A DNA stretch of 64,000 nt from Kaistella jeonii (GCF_000812865.1 NZ_JSYL01000002.1:1-64000); one strand, 5' to 3'; counted from the first letter of the stretch, positions 41,668 through 52,216 are shown. Translations and numbers: made by a program. Notes: generated by a model not told the origin, from the letters alone.

Positions 41668-42354
41668 TTAATTGCTGTATTTTAGTTGCCAATTTTTAAA
41701 AGCGTGCAAAATCAAATTACAGTATGTTGAATGTTTAATAACGCGATTATTAGGATGGTAAGCATTTAAAAGTAAATGATTTTTGTTTTGATAAATATGT
41801 AAAGAGTTATTTTCTACATTTTCTTCCAATTCTCCGAATGAATTGAAAAAATCATCGTCGAAAAAATTATAAGTTCCTCCAAAAATAATTACTTCAGGAT
41901 TAATCATTTTTATTTGTTCATGTAGTGCAATTTTATTTTCAGAATAATATCTTTTGATCAAATTCCAATCTGCTAAACTTCCACCGGGAATCTTTTTCAC
42001 GTTGATATACGCTACTTTTTCCATCACATTAATAATTGATTGATCTTCATAAAAGTTTCCCATAGAATCCCAATCTTCGCCGGTAAAAATACCATTTGTC
42101 GTATACACAATTGAAGTAAAAGTGTTTGCCCAACCATCAGTGAGACCAACTTTATTTATATTTTTTAAGTTTTTGAGTGCATCTCTCATAGTCCAGCCAT
42201 GTTCTTCACTATTTGCTTCTTTTAAAATCCATAAAATTTTAGGCGAAGATTGACTATACTGTACAAAATCAACAATTCCGTCATAAATTACTTTGTCACC
42301 TTCAAACAATTGATCATTGGCTTCTTCAGCCAATTTAAATTTCTCTAATGTCAT
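41668..42354 (-). CDS. unknown protein, possible UDG-like fold
   Basis: The 228-residue protein has no certain family. Motifs in order are KILWILKEANSEEHGW, DWNLIKRYY, MINPEVIIFGGTYNFF and HLLLNAYHPNNR. The ILKEAN start and late AYHPN suggest the same glycosylase-like fold as in the 36500-37216 protein, but the match is weak. No membrane segment. Its terminator is the hairpin in the WG gene. It lies near small paralogous genes in the 40-43 kb patch. Confidence 0.4.
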   Translation of the reverse strand: MTLEKFKLAEEANDQLFEGDKVIYDGIVDFVQYSQSSPKILWILKEANSEEHGWTMRDALKNLKNINKVGLTDGWANTFTSIVYTTNGIFTGEDWDSMGNFYEDQSIINVMEKVAYINVKKIPGGSLADWNLIKRYYSENKIALHEQIKMINPEVIIFGGTYNFFDDDFFNSFGELEENVENNSLHIYQNKNHLLLNAYHPNNRVIKHSTYCNLILHAFKNWQLKYSN

Positions 42355-42467
42355 GTTTATTTGTTTTTTATAAAATTACATTTATTTATTAGTGCATTAA
42401 CCATTAAATTGATCTTTACTTCAATTCTTAGCAAAAATGAATTTAAAAAGATTTTATTTCTGCTTAT

Positions 42468-42704
42468 TTAGGAATTTATTTTCGTCCAATCGCGACCTTC
42501 TGTAACAGACCGAAATTTGCCAATTGAAGTCTTGGCGAAAACAGTTGCACCTTTATTTCCTAACTCAAAAAACGACCCTAATTCCGCTGATCCTTCAAAT
42601 ACGACGCTCCAAGAAATACCCGCATTATTAGACACTAGCAATTGATAAGGATTTTCGGATGATATTTTTATAAGCTTAATTCCGATATAAATTATTTGTG
42701 ACAT
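42468..42704 (-). CDS. small Asp-box protein, copy 2
   Basis: The 78-residue protein begins MSQIIYIGIKLIKISSENPYQLLVSNNAGISWSVVFEG, clearly a paralogue of the 40715-40981 product. Its SNNAGISW is an Asp-box with asparagine replacing the aspartate. A 69-codon membrane-protein frame ends 28 bp upstream. Confidence 0.55.
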   Translation of the reverse strand: MSQIIYIGIKLIKISSENPYQLLVSNNAGISWSVVFEGSAELGSFFELGNKGATVFAKTSIGKFRSVTEGRDWTKINS

Positions 42705-42731
42705 GATTACATTTTTAAAGTTAATAGATAA

Positions 42732-42941
42732 TTATTCATGGTATTTGAATAGCACTGCAAATACTATGGATGAAAAGTATAACACCAAAAATATAGGGAA
42801 GAACAGCAAGAGTCCTTTTAACAGTGCTAATTCTATCACATCCGTAGATTTTGGAAGGAACATTTTCCACTCAAGTTTTCTTTCTACATTTAATTCTGCA
42901 GTTGGAATTTCTTCAAAGAAGATTTCAAATATTTTTTTCAT
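42732..42941 (-). CDS. possible small membrane protein
   Basis: A 69-residue frame with one strong hydrophobic segment (IELALLKGLLLFFPIFLVLYFSSIVFAVLF region) and a charged N-terminus. It sits in the same direction as its neighbours with short gaps. No homologue is recognised, and the coding status is uncertain. Confidence 0.4.
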   Translation of the reverse strand: MKKIFEIFFEEIPTAELNVERKLEWKMFLPKSTDVIELALLKGLLLFFPIFLVLYFSSIVFAVLFKYHE

Positions 42942-43038
42942 TTGTAGATTTTATTTTTTTTAAGGTCAAATGGTATCGCCTTACTGGTCATAGGTTTTTT
43001 CTTACAAATTTGCTGATAGCGATTTCATCATTTGTTTT

Positions 43039-44700
43039 TTAGAATCCAATTTTACCTCTTACTTCCCCACTCCATTTTTCATTTTTACAGAGGTTTTTAA
43101 TTTCTTCAAAATGAAGTTTTTCACCCGATAGAATTTCTTGCATCGCACATTTTCGAGCAATATTTTCCATTTCGCCACCAGAAAAATTAAAACATTCTGC
43201 TAATGTTTCACTTTCTTTTTTTGATAGTTGCGATAGTCTTTCACGCCAGATTTTTGCCGAATTTTCTGTCGATGGTTGCTCAAATTTTACTTTAAATAAA
43301 AACCGCCGTTCAAAAGCGGTATCCATATTTTCTACAAGATTTGTGGTGGCGAAAAGAATACCTTCAAAATTTTCCATTTCTTCTAAAATGATATTTTGAA
43401 TCGCATTTTCGGTATCTGCAACATTGCTACTTCCAGCAGATTTTCGTTTGCCAATAATTGCATCTGCTTCATTGAAGAGCAAAATGGGACACAATTTTTC
43501 TGTTTTTTTCATGTCTTCATATTGCGTGAAAATCTTTTTCACTAATTTCTGACTTTCGCCAAACCACATGCTTTTGGTTTCGGAAATATCTACTTTAAAA
43601 ATATTTCGTCCAGAATTTTTTGCCAATTGAAATACACTTTCTGTTTTACCAGTTCCAGGAACGCCGTGAAGAATGGCGGTAATCCCAATTGCCATTGCTT
43701 TTTCTTTTAATCTATTTTGCATTTCTTTAAACTTCTGATCTTCCAAAATAGCGGAAATTTGATCTAATTGCGTACTTTCATCTTCATTAAAAAAGAGTTT
43801 TTTCTGTTGAATATTTTTAGCCAGAATCAATTTTGAATTTTCATTTGAAACGTCATCTATTAATAAATCTTGGTGATCGCGTAGAAAAGTGATAACTTTT
43901 TGGGTGAGTTTTGCGTGTGGTTTATTGGCGAAGCTTTGATTGGAGATTTCAATTAAACCCAACTTGCTCAATTTCGTTTCTTTATTAACCAATTTTTTAA
44001 TATTATATAAAGCTTGGCTTTTTTGTTTAAAATAATCGTTAACCGTGGATTGAATATTGGTATTGAAATCGTTATCACCACAACTGATGGTGTCCCAAAT
44101 TGCATCTAAAAAAAAGAAGGTTTCGAAAAGGTCGAGTTTGTAATTTTTGATTTCCCGAAAGATCGGCATGTGCAAATTTTCTTCGCAAAGCGTTTCTATA
44201 TAATCCGTAAAATCATATTGATGAATCATATTTGCATCCAACTGATCGCTCATTCCATCAAATTCTTCGAGCAAATCCACAAAATTTTTCTCTTTAGTAC
44301 AATTTTTATTCTGAAAGATTTTTAATGGTTCATTTTTGGAAATCGTGTTGATCACGGATTGCGACAATTCATAGGTGGAAATTTGTCTTTTCCGGCTTTC
44401 TTTATTCATCAAAAGATTTCGTTGGTACAAAACTTCAATGGCTTCTCGATATTTGAGCACTTGAAAACTGGTCATTCCGAAATACTGAAATACTTTTGTA
44501 AAGGAAGCTTCCTCAAACCACGAAACAAAAGCATTTGCAAATAAAACAACTTCTATTTTATTCAGTTGTAAATACGGACAAAGCGATGCCAATTCTTTTT
44601 CAATCGACTCAAAAAGAGGTTCACGAAGATGAGAATATTTAGAAAATTTGTGAATGGTTTCGATACATTCTAAAACGTTGAAAGTGATTTTTGTTTCCAT
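43039..44700 (-). CDS. AAA+ ATPase (FtsH/ClpX-like core, single AAA module)
   Basis: The start at 44700 (METKITFNVLECIETIHKFS) gives 553 residues. The upstream ATG at 44736 is less likely because site C and its -7 box lie just there. Residues ~330-480 form the AAA module: Walker A GVPGTGKTES, KSMWFGESQKLVKKIF (pore-like segment) and Walker B-like ILLFNEADAIIGKR with N instead of D. The arginine finger is likely in AFERRFLFKV. The N-terminal ~320 residues are all-helical and unassigned. It follows hsdR (79 bp downstream) but has its own promoter with site C. Confidence 0.8.
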   Translation of the reverse strand: METKITFNVLECIETIHKFSKYSHLREPLFESIEKELASLCPYLQLNKIEVVLFANAFVSWFEEASFTKVFQYFGMTSFQVLKYREAIEVLYQRNLLMNKESRKRQISTYELSQSVINTISKNEPLKIFQNKNCTKEKNFVDLLEEFDGMSDQLDANMIHQYDFTDYIETLCEENLHMPIFREIKNYKLDLFETFFFLDAIWDTISCGDNDFNTNIQSTVNDYFKQKSQALYNIKKLVNKETKLSKLGLIEISNQSFANKPHAKLTQKVITFLRDHQDLLIDDVSNENSKLILAKNIQQKKLFFNEDESTQLDQISAILEDQKFKEMQNRLKEKAMAIGITAILHGVPGTGKTESVFQLAKNSGRNIFKVDISETKSMWFGESQKLVKKIFTQYEDMKKTEKLCPILLFNEADAIIGKRKSAGSSNVADTENAIQNIILEEMENFEGILFATTNLVENMDTAFERRFLFKVKFEQPSTENSAKIWRERLSQLSKKESETLAECFNFSGGEMENIARKCAMQEILSGEKLHFEEIKNLCKNEKWSGEVRGKIGF

Positions 44701-44719
44701 GCTTTGTAATTTATTTTTA

Positions 44720-44754
44720 CAAAGATGGTAAGTCACTACGCCGAAATATGGCGG
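44720..44754 (-). promoter_or_regulatory. shared promoter/operator site C (AAA ATPase gene)
   Basis: On the minus strand, CCGCCATATTTCGGCGT (44754-44738), 10 bp, then CATCTTTG (44727-44720), a near-match to TAnnTTTG. The ATG at 44700 is 19 bp downstream. GCC-N7-GGC makes this the most symmetric site. Confidence 0.75.
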
Positions 44755-44778
44755 TTAAGTTAGATTAAAATAGAAGTT

Positions 44779-47700
44779 TTAAAATTGTGCATAACTATAA
44801 ACATGCTGATAAACAGCCAAACTTTTCAAACTCACTTCTTCATCTGTATATTTCTCCTCTGGTAGCCAAAGCAATTGATCGTATATTGTAGTTTTAATCC
44901 CGGCTTTCATTTCCCGACTTTCTTTCCAGTTTAGAATATTTAATTTTTCGGTTTGCAGTTTTTCTAAAGTATCTTTTGCCACTTTTTTAACCTGTTCTCT
45001 TTCAGTTTGAGTCAATTCTTTATTTTGAATCAGCAAATCGAAAATCGACAAAGTCGGTTCATCTAAATTTTCTTGAAACGCTCTCTTTTCTTCTGTTGAA
45101 AGTGTTTGGACAAAATCTGTTAATTTCGTAAAACTTCGTTTTAATTCCGCTTCAGATTTTCCATTGTTATATTCTTCAACAATTTCTTTATAGCGATCAT
45201 AAAATTCCATTCGCAAAGGATTCTCCTTGAGCATTTGTTCTAATTTCTGCTCTACTGCTTTATTCAGATCGTAAACCAATTCATTTTTACGCTGAACTTT
45301 CTCAAAAGCTTTGCGCAAAGCATCAGCATCCAAATTTGATAAATCAATGGCAACGTTTACGGGTTCAGAAACTGTATCTATAATTATGGAATCATTTACA
45401 ACACTTTGCAAACGCAAAATAATCTCCGTGACATCGGCACTTTTTGTTTTCTGGTTCAGTTTATTGTAAATCGCATCAATTGCGTTGTATTGCTTGGTGA
45501 ATTTCTTGGCTTCCTTTTCTGGAAATAAGGCTTTATATTTTCTAAAAACATTGCGTGCTGCGATTTCAAATTTCGCTCTTGATTCCTCATTTCTGCAAAC
45601 TGCATTAGCTCCATTGTTCACCGCTGCAATTTTCCCCATCGCTGTTGACTCTATTAAAGTCATCAGATCAAAATCTTCTTCCTTCAACATTTCCACAACC
45701 TCATTAATTGCTTGCTGAATCTCTGCAGCTATTGCTTTTAACTGCTCAAAAGGTTTGGTGTCTTTCTTTCCGTCTTCACTTCCTTTTCCTTTCTGTCCTT
45801 CTCCGTAGATGGCATAAGCCTTTTCTAATTGTTGATAGACATTTCCATAATCAACGATTAAACCGTTTTCTTTTTCGTCATCGTAAACTCGATTGGCACG
45901 AGCAATAGTTTGCATCAAAGTATGTCCTTTAATCGGTTTATCCAGATAAACGGTAGAAACGCAAGGCGCATCAAATCCGGTAATCCACATGGCACAAACG
46001 ATGGCTAATCGGAAAGGATTGTCTTCATCTTTAAATTCTTTTTCCAGATTGCGCTCCACCATTCTTCGGCGATGTGGTTCGATCTCCAAATTCATTTTCT
46101 TGAACTTATCAATTTCATTTTGCTCTGAACTAATGACCACGCAAACTTCTGTGGTAGCAACTAACTCATACTTTCTGTTTAATTCCTGTACTTCCTGACT
46201 GTCGTTTGATTGGTCAATTCTTTGTTTTAATTCAGCCAAATATTCTGGCCAATATTCCATTACAAAATCGTACATCCGAACAGCCGTAGGTTTATCTAAA
46301 GCAACCAACATTGCTTTTCCCTGATAACCTCTTTCATTGAAATGCCAAACTAAATCTTTGGCAATCGCACGCAAACGTGATTCAGCCGTTAAGATTGGAT
46401 ATTCTTTACTGAACAAATACGCCAGTTTTTTCTTTTGATCTTCGTCCAGATTTTCTTCTTCTAAAATCTCCGCCATCTGTTCATCTAAGGCAGGATTTTC
46501 AATATTCAAACGTTCGCCACGATTAAGGTATTTTAAAGGTAATGTTGCTTCATCTTCAATGGCTCTTTTAAAATCATAAACCGAAACATATTCTCCAAAT
46601 ATATTTTTGGTGACTTCTTCTTCATCTTTGATAATCGGTGTTCCTGTAAATCCTAAATAAGACGCATTTGGCAAGCCGAAGAAACGCATATTTCTAGCAT
46701 ATTTTCCACCTTGCGTTCTGTGTGCTTCATCAGAAATAACGATAATGTTTTTTCGGTCGGTAATGAGCGGATATTCTGTCTCCAGATTTGGATCAATCGA
46801 AAATTTATGGATTAAAGAAAATACATAACGGTGATTTTCACTCAACAATTCCCGCAGATGATCGCGTCCTGTAATTCCTTTCTTTTTGCCGGCAATGACA
46901 TTTTTATTGTTTACTACTCCAACTCCTGAAAAAGTATCGTAGGCTTGGTTCTCCAGTTCAGTTCGATCAACGACTATTAAAAAAGTATAAGAACCGCCAA
47001 ACTTCCGATGAATCTTTTCACACATAAAAACCATGGAATAGGTTTTTCCCGAACCTTGGGTATGCCAATAAACACCTAACTTCCCTTCAAGATCTTCAAT
47101 GTTAGTAACATTTTCTAAAACTTTATTCACACCGATAAACTGGTGATTTTTCGCCATTAACTTTACAATGTTTCCGTTGCTTTCATCAAATAACAAAAAG
47201 TTCTCAAAAATGTCCATCAGATTTTCCGGGGAACAAGTTCCACGCAACATGGTATCTAAACTCACCAATCCTTCCGCATCTTCGGTAATTCTTTTCCAGT
47301 CCAGAAAATATTTATACGGACTGGTTATGGTTCCAACTTTCGCATCCGTCCCATTACTTAAAATTACAAAGGCATTGTGGTAAAACAAATGCGGAATGGT
47401 GTCTTTGTAATCTTTAAAATTATCATCATACGCCGAACGCAAATCGACAGCATGCGATTTCAGTTCAAAGAAAACCAAAGGAATGCCATTGACAAAACCA
47501 ATAACATCAGGACGTCGGTTATGCAGTTCACCGCTGACTTCCAATTGCCTTACGGCTAGAAAATCATTGTTGCGATAGTCTTTATAATCAAAAATCTTCA
47601 AGGTTTTCTTTTCAGATTTCCCTGCTGCATTTACAAACGAAACTTCGATGCCATTTTTCAGCAATTGGTATTTGGCTTTGTTTTGTTGGGATATTGTTTT

Positions 47701-47952
47701 ATCCGCCTCCCGCTGCTCCAGTTTGTCAATCGCTCTGGAATAAGCCAGTTCCGGTAAATTAGGATTCAATCTTTTCAAAGCCGCCAAGACAGACCTTTCT
47801 AAAATAACTTCAGTTTTGTTATCACGACCCAACAATCCCTGTTCGCCAAAACTTTCATTTTGCCAAGCAGTAACCACCTTCCAACCGAGTTCTTTCAGAA
47901 CGTCTTCGGTGGCTTGTTCTATGAGTGCGTCTTCTGAGTATTCGTAGGACAT
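44779..47952 (-). CDS. hsdR: type I restriction endonuclease subunit R
   Basis: The 1057-residue HsdR provides ATP-driven DNA translocation and cleavage in type I restriction. The N-terminal PD-(D/E)XK nuclease shows RRPDVIGF and LVFFELKSHA. SF2 helicase motifs follow: TQGSGKTYSM (motif I), VISDEAHRTQ (motif II), GFTGTP (motif III) and IARANRVYDDEKENGL (late motif VI-like). It is the last gene of the hsd operon, 13 bp after the second DUF262 gene. Length and motifs are complete. Confidence 0.94.
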   Translation of the reverse strand: MSYEYSEDALIEQATEDVLKELGWKVVTAWQNESFGEQGLLGRDNKTEVILERSVLAALKRLNPNLPELAYSRAIDKLEQREADKTISQQNKAKYQLLKNGIEVSFVNAAGKSEKKTLKIFDYKDYRNNDFLAVRQLEVSGELHNRRPDVIGFVNGIPLVFFELKSHAVDLRSAYDDNFKDYKDTIPHLFYHNAFVILSNGTDAKVGTITSPYKYFLDWKRITEDAEGLVSLDTMLRGTCSPENLMDIFENFLLFDESNGNIVKLMAKNHQFIGVNKVLENVTNIEDLEGKLGVYWHTQGSGKTYSMVFMCEKIHRKFGGSYTFLIVVDRTELENQAYDTFSGVGVVNNKNVIAGKKKGITGRDHLRELLSENHRYVFSLIHKFSIDPNLETEYPLITDRKNIIVISDEAHRTQGGKYARNMRFFGLPNASYLGFTGTPIIKDEEEVTKNIFGEYVSVYDFKRAIEDEATLPLKYLNRGERLNIENPALDEQMAEILEEENLDEDQKKKLAYLFSKEYPILTAESRLRAIAKDLVWHFNERGYQGKAMLVALDKPTAVRMYDFVMEYWPEYLAELKQRIDQSNDSQEVQELNRKYELVATTEVCVVISSEQNEIDKFKKMNLEIEPHRRRMVERNLEKEFKDEDNPFRLAIVCAMWITGFDAPCVSTVYLDKPIKGHTLMQTIARANRVYDDEKENGLIVDYGNVYQQLEKAYAIYGEGQKGKGSEDGKKDTKPFEQLKAIAAEIQQAINEVVEMLKEEDFDLMTLIESTAMGKIAAVNNGANAVCRNEESRAKFEIAARNVFRKYKALFPEKEAKKFTKQYNAIDAIYNKLNQKTKSADVTEIILRLQSVVNDSIIIDTVSEPVNVAIDLSNLDADALRKAFEKVQRKNELVYDLNKAVEQKLEQMLKENPLRMEFYDRYKEIVEEYNNGKSEAELKRSFTKLTDFVQTLSTEEKRAFQENLDEPTLSIFDLLIQNKELTQTEREQVKKVAKDTLEKLQTEKLNILNWKESREMKAGIKTTIYDQLLWLPEEKYTDEEVSLKSLAVYQHVYSYAQF

Positions 47953-47965
47953 AAAATTATATTAA

Positions 47966-50131
47966 TTATAAATCTAAAACTGCTATTTCTTGTAAAATTA
48001 ATTCAATTTTATCAATTAATAATTGACCTTTTTCAATAAAATCTTCATCAGGTTCAATCTTATAAAAACCTTCTTCATTTACTAAATTTTCTTGTAATAA
48101 ATTATCAAATAAGTTAGTTTGCTCATTTGTTATTTCTATTTTAAAACCTTCTTGCTTTGCATCCATTGTTAATCCTGCCTTCAGCAAAAGCATTTTAGAA
48201 GCACCATGATAATCCAAATAAATTATTTCCCTATTATTGTCAAACAATATCCAATTAAAAATATTCCATTCTAGATTGGTAGAAGATTCCATACTACTAT
48301 TTAACATAATTACCTCTAATGGATTTACATCGCGATTTTTCCAATAATAGTAACCTTGAGTTTCAGCATCATGTGCTTGATTATCATATTTAATAAAATA
48401 ATATTTCCAGTCTTTTTTAGAAGCTTTTAGATAATCAATTGAACTGTTTTCTAATGATTGTTTTACATCTGTACCAATATTTATTTTATCTAAAGTTTTA
48501 ATTATTTCTTCCTGTTCAAATCTTCTTTGATTAGTTGTAAAGAAATCTCGCCAAGCATCACTCTTGTGAATTAAAAATCTTTTGCGTTCATCTTTATCGC
48601 GATTGGAATAATCACCGGTAGAAAGTAATGCTTTTCTTATTAAAGGTGTATTTGCTTTATAATTATCATCAAAAATATCTACGAATTTCTCCAATATTAT
48701 ACTGAAATCCACTATATTATTAACAAATAGCGACAATGAACCACGTAAAATATCATGATTCTCAAAAACCAAAAGTTTGTTTTCTACATCGCTAAACTTT
48801 TCTACTAAATTTTCTTCATCAATTTGATTTTGATTAAACGTGTCCGTTGGAATTTTTCCAAATAGAATAAGATCATTTACTTGTAATAAAAATCTATTCA
48901 TATTTTCTGGTCTCATTTCAAAATTACTGTTTGAAATCAGGTTTCGCAATTGTCTAAATCTAAAGAATAAAATATTTTCTTCAAGGTCATTTTGCAGTGA
49001 AAGATTTAATGCATAAAACATGATTAATTCAGCATATCGTAAAGTGGAAGAAGTTGCTTTAATAAAAAGATTGTCATCACCTTGCCAAAAAACCCTAATT
49101 AAATTGTTTTTACCTAATCCATTATTCGAATGATAAAAAAATCGACTATAATATTCCGATATACCTTTTTCATCCTTATTATACAACAAATAAAAGGCGT
49201 CTAAGAATTTAATGAAAAACTCTAAATCTTCTTTTGAAGCAATCATTTCACGAAAACATCGATCTGCATCCTCGATTTTTTTTGCCTCAGAATTTTGTAG
49301 ATAATATCTAAGTGTGAAAATGTTTTTAAATAGATTTAAAAAACCAGAATCAATTTTACATTCTTCTTTCCAAAGCATATTAGTCCATTGAACATCTAAC
49401 TTATTAGATATTTCTTCTTTGTAAGTTGGAAATTTTTCTTCAAGATACTTTTCAAAAGAAGATTTAAAAATCTCATATCTTGTAAGACTTTTTCCTCTGG
49501 AATTCATTTTTATATATAAATCATCAGTAAGTCCAAATTTTTCAAGATCTAAATAATAAAATATTATTCTTTCCTGAGTAGTAAGTTTTTCCCATAATTT
49601 TTCAACATTATAAAACTTTTTATGAACATCATCTAAAACAACCAACATTGATTGTATTGTAGGATCGTCATGGTAAGAATTCAAAAATTTTGCTTGATTT
49701 TGAATTTGAATTGAAATAGTTTTATTTGAATCTAAATCATAAATAAAATCATTAATCAAAGATTTACAAAATTCATTTGCAGAATGTCTTGTCTCGTACG
49801 AAAACTGCAATAATTCTTTATTTTTTACAATTCCATTTTCTATAGATGCATAAAGATGCAGTAAAAATAAAGTCGTTAATCTTTGTTGCCCATCAATGGG
49901 CGTCATACTTTTATCCTTTAAAATACTTCCATAAACGAAATCTAACACAAGAGTTTCTTCTATGTTATAAATATCATTTTTAAGAGCATCAAACATGGCA
50001 TTTAGCAAATCTTTCCTAACGTTGTTTGCTTTTTCTGTATCTCTTCCATAAGCATAATCTCGTTGAATTTGCGGTATAACGATCCTACCTCTTTGCAGTA
50101 GTGACCAAAAAGTGTATTTTCTATTTTTCAT
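47966..50131 (-). CDS. DUF262 protein 2 (no clear HNH domain)
   Basis: The 721-residue protein has DUF262 motifs: RIVIPQIQRDYAYGRD near the start and PIDGQQRLTTLFLLHLYAS. DUF262 (GmrS-like) domains bind nucleotides and act as sensor/ATPase-like parts of GmrSD-type modification-dependent restriction. I cannot find the DUF1524 H-N-H pattern in its C-terminus (NWILFDNNREIIYLDYHGASK), so nuclease activity is unsupported. Its start overlaps the stop of DUF262 protein 1 by 4 bp. It precedes hsdR. Confidence 0.8.
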   Translation of the reverse strand: MKNRKYTFWSLLQRGRIVIPQIQRDYAYGRDTEKANNVRKDLLNAMFDALKNDIYNIEETLVLDFVYGSILKDKSMTPIDGQQRLTTLFLLHLYASIENGIVKNKELLQFSYETRHSANEFCKSLINDFIYDLDSNKTISIQIQNQAKFLNSYHDDPTIQSMLVVLDDVHKKFYNVEKLWEKLTTQERIIFYYLDLEKFGLTDDLYIKMNSRGKSLTRYEIFKSSFEKYLEEKFPTYKEEISNKLDVQWTNMLWKEECKIDSGFLNLFKNIFTLRYYLQNSEAKKIEDADRCFREMIASKEDLEFFIKFLDAFYLLYNKDEKGISEYYSRFFYHSNNGLGKNNLIRVFWQGDDNLFIKATSSTLRYAELIMFYALNLSLQNDLEENILFFRFRQLRNLISNSNFEMRPENMNRFLLQVNDLILFGKIPTDTFNQNQIDEENLVEKFSDVENKLLVFENHDILRGSLSLFVNNIVDFSIILEKFVDIFDDNYKANTPLIRKALLSTGDYSNRDKDERKRFLIHKSDAWRDFFTTNQRRFEQEEIIKTLDKINIGTDVKQSLENSSIDYLKASKKDWKYYFIKYDNQAHDAETQGYYYWKNRDVNPLEVIMLNSSMESSTNLEWNIFNWILFDNNREIIYLDYHGASKMLLLKAGLTMDAKQEGFKIEITNEQTNLFDNLLQENLVNEEGFYKIEPDEDFIEKGQLLIDKIELILQEIAVLDL

Positions 50132-52152
50132 TCTTCTAGTAATTCTGGTTTTAGGCTTTCTGTTATTGGCGAGAGGTTTTCTATTTCAAGATATTCGCTT
50201 AAAATTAGATTTATATGCGTCAAATAATTCTTTCGATCATTTTCGCTCCAAAAATATAATTGTTGATTAAGAAAATTTTCATCTTTTACATTATGGTATT
50301 TTAAGAATAGATTTTTTGTACAAAGTGGAATATATTTCCCATCTGCATCCATTCTAAGAATTTCTTTTCTTTTTACTTCAAAAATAGAATTACTTAAAAT
50401 CGTATTCTCTAAACCACCAAGTAATGCCATATTTGAAAGCAGATGAACTTTATTTTTTGAACCGCTTGATGTATCTATTAAATTTAAAAATTTAATAACT
50501 CTATTAAATTCATTTAAAAATGTTGAGAAATCTAATTTGGAACTTTCTCGCTGTGTTACTAAACTTTTTAATATTAGTTGAAGTTCAGATTTATTTGTAT
50601 CTGAAATGGTGTCAATTGTTATAAAATGTGATAAAACAGGAATATGCTCATCAATCCAATTGTACCAAGATTTTTTTTCATCTTTATTTAAATTGTCAGA
50701 ATTCTGGGCATGAATATGTTCCAAAGTCCATTTCATTTCTTTATGAAGATGGAAAGGATAAAAATCTAAACTTTCTAATCTGCGAACCGTTTCTACATTA
50801 TATAAGATGAGAATACGCTGTATTTCTTCGTAATTTTGTTTATAATCTATAGTCGCTAAATCGAAACTTACACTTTTTGTAATTGCACTTTTTAAATATT
50901 TTAAAAATTCATCTTTATTCTGTGTTGATGCTTTTGCTAATAAATCTATTAAAATACTATCTCCCATGATACACACAAGATATCCAATTTTGTGGTAAAG
51001 ATCTCTATCTTCAAACCAGTAGCAGATGGTTTCATAATACAGTTCTATTTGCATCCAAATCTCCCACAAATCACTGCCTTTTCTTATTTTTCGGTCAAAA
51101 TATAAAAAAGTATATAAATTGTCATTTTTATTTAAATCACTAAATTTTTCATTTTTAATATGCTTTTTGGAAACTAAATCAAACAACAATTCAATTTTTG
51201 AACTGTATTTTGTTATGTCATTATTGGTTACAAAATTCCAAAATCTTGGACTTCCCAAAGAATGTTCAATCATATCCCATTTTTTGGAAATATGATTTTG
51301 TTTTTTGGCTTTATCTATTTTTAATGCAAGATTTTGTAAATCTTCATCCGCACTATTGCTTGGTAGATAATCTAATTTGAATTTACTGTCTTCTGAAAGA
51401 AATAATGCTTTTATCAATTCAGAATTAGTCAACGGGATTTTGGAATCATTCAATCTGTTAAATAATTTTTTAGAATCTAATGAACTGTCTTTTTCAGTTT
51501 GATTAACCTCATACCAAATTACTTGTGTAGATTTACCTTGTCTTTGGGATTCTGGTTTTGATTTTTGACCAAAAAACACGGAAAAGAAGCTTGGAAACTG
51601 TTGCATAGTTGCTCTTTTTTCATAATCTTTCCCAGGTAGATTAAACCAATCTACAATATGCTTCAAGCCAGATGTTAAATAAAAAGAGTCGATACTAGTT
51701 TTATCAACCACTACATTTAAGCTATCATCTTCTGACGTAATACTTAATTTTTCAAAAACATCCTTTAGTTCAGAGCGTGTTTCATAAAACAAATTATAAC
51801 AATTTTTAATTTTAGAAATAGGTGTTATAATATTATTCATTTGAATAATAAGCCTTATTGTAGTCAATCTTTGTTGACCGTCTATTACCTCAAACCATCT
51901 GTTGTTATCAAATGAAGATTCTAATTTGTTTTTTTCAACAATTGTCGGGTCCAATTCTTTTACTACAATAGGTTGTAAACAGTAGAAATCTCCACTATTT
52001 TTATTAGTAAAATCCCAAATATCAGAAAGTAATTGGAAAATATGTATTTCTTCCCACCGATAACCTCTTTGATAATCTGGAATGAAAAAATTTCGTTCCA
52101 TTAAATCTGGAATGGCTATCAATTCAAGTTCATTAACACCAGTTTCATTCAT
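50128..52152 (-). CDS. DUF262 protein 1 with C-terminal DUF1524-like HNH domain
   Basis: The 674-residue protein starts with DUF262: NFFIPDYQRGYRWEEIHIF and WFEVIDGQQRLTTIRLI. The C-terminal third carries WTLEHIHAQNSDN and a later HLLSNMALLGGLENTILSN, the His-Me finger pattern of DUF1524. This is the GmrSD-like combination, here in one protein. Such proteins restrict modified phage DNA. It is coupled to DUF262 protein 2 by a 4-bp overlap and lies in the middle of the type I operon. Confidence 0.82.
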   Translation of the reverse strand: MNETGVNELELIAIPDLMERNFFIPDYQRGYRWEEIHIFQLLSDIWDFTNKNSGDFYCLQPIVVKELDPTIVEKNKLESSFDNNRWFEVIDGQQRLTTIRLIIQMNNIITPISKIKNCYNLFYETRSELKDVFEKLSITSEDDSLNVVVDKTSIDSFYLTSGLKHIVDWFNLPGKDYEKRATMQQFPSFFSVFFGQKSKPESQRQGKSTQVIWYEVNQTEKDSSLDSKKLFNRLNDSKIPLTNSELIKALFLSEDSKFKLDYLPSNSADEDLQNLALKIDKAKKQNHISKKWDMIEHSLGSPRFWNFVTNNDITKYSSKIELLFDLVSKKHIKNEKFSDLNKNDNLYTFLYFDRKIRKGSDLWEIWMQIELYYETICYWFEDRDLYHKIGYLVCIMGDSILIDLLAKASTQNKDEFLKYLKSAITKSVSFDLATIDYKQNYEEIQRILILYNVETVRRLESLDFYPFHLHKEMKWTLEHIHAQNSDNLNKDEKKSWYNWIDEHIPVLSHFITIDTISDTNKSELQLILKSLVTQRESSKLDFSTFLNEFNRVIKFLNLIDTSSGSKNKVHLLSNMALLGGLENTILSNSIFEVKRKEILRMDADGKYIPLCTKNLFLKYHNVKDENFLNQQLYFWSENDRKNYLTHINLILSEYLEIENLSPITESLKPELLEE

Positions 52153-52216
52153 AATTATTATAGTTTATTTTTTTATTTTCCTTAAAATTCAATTAGATAA
52201 AATGATTGTTTGTTTC

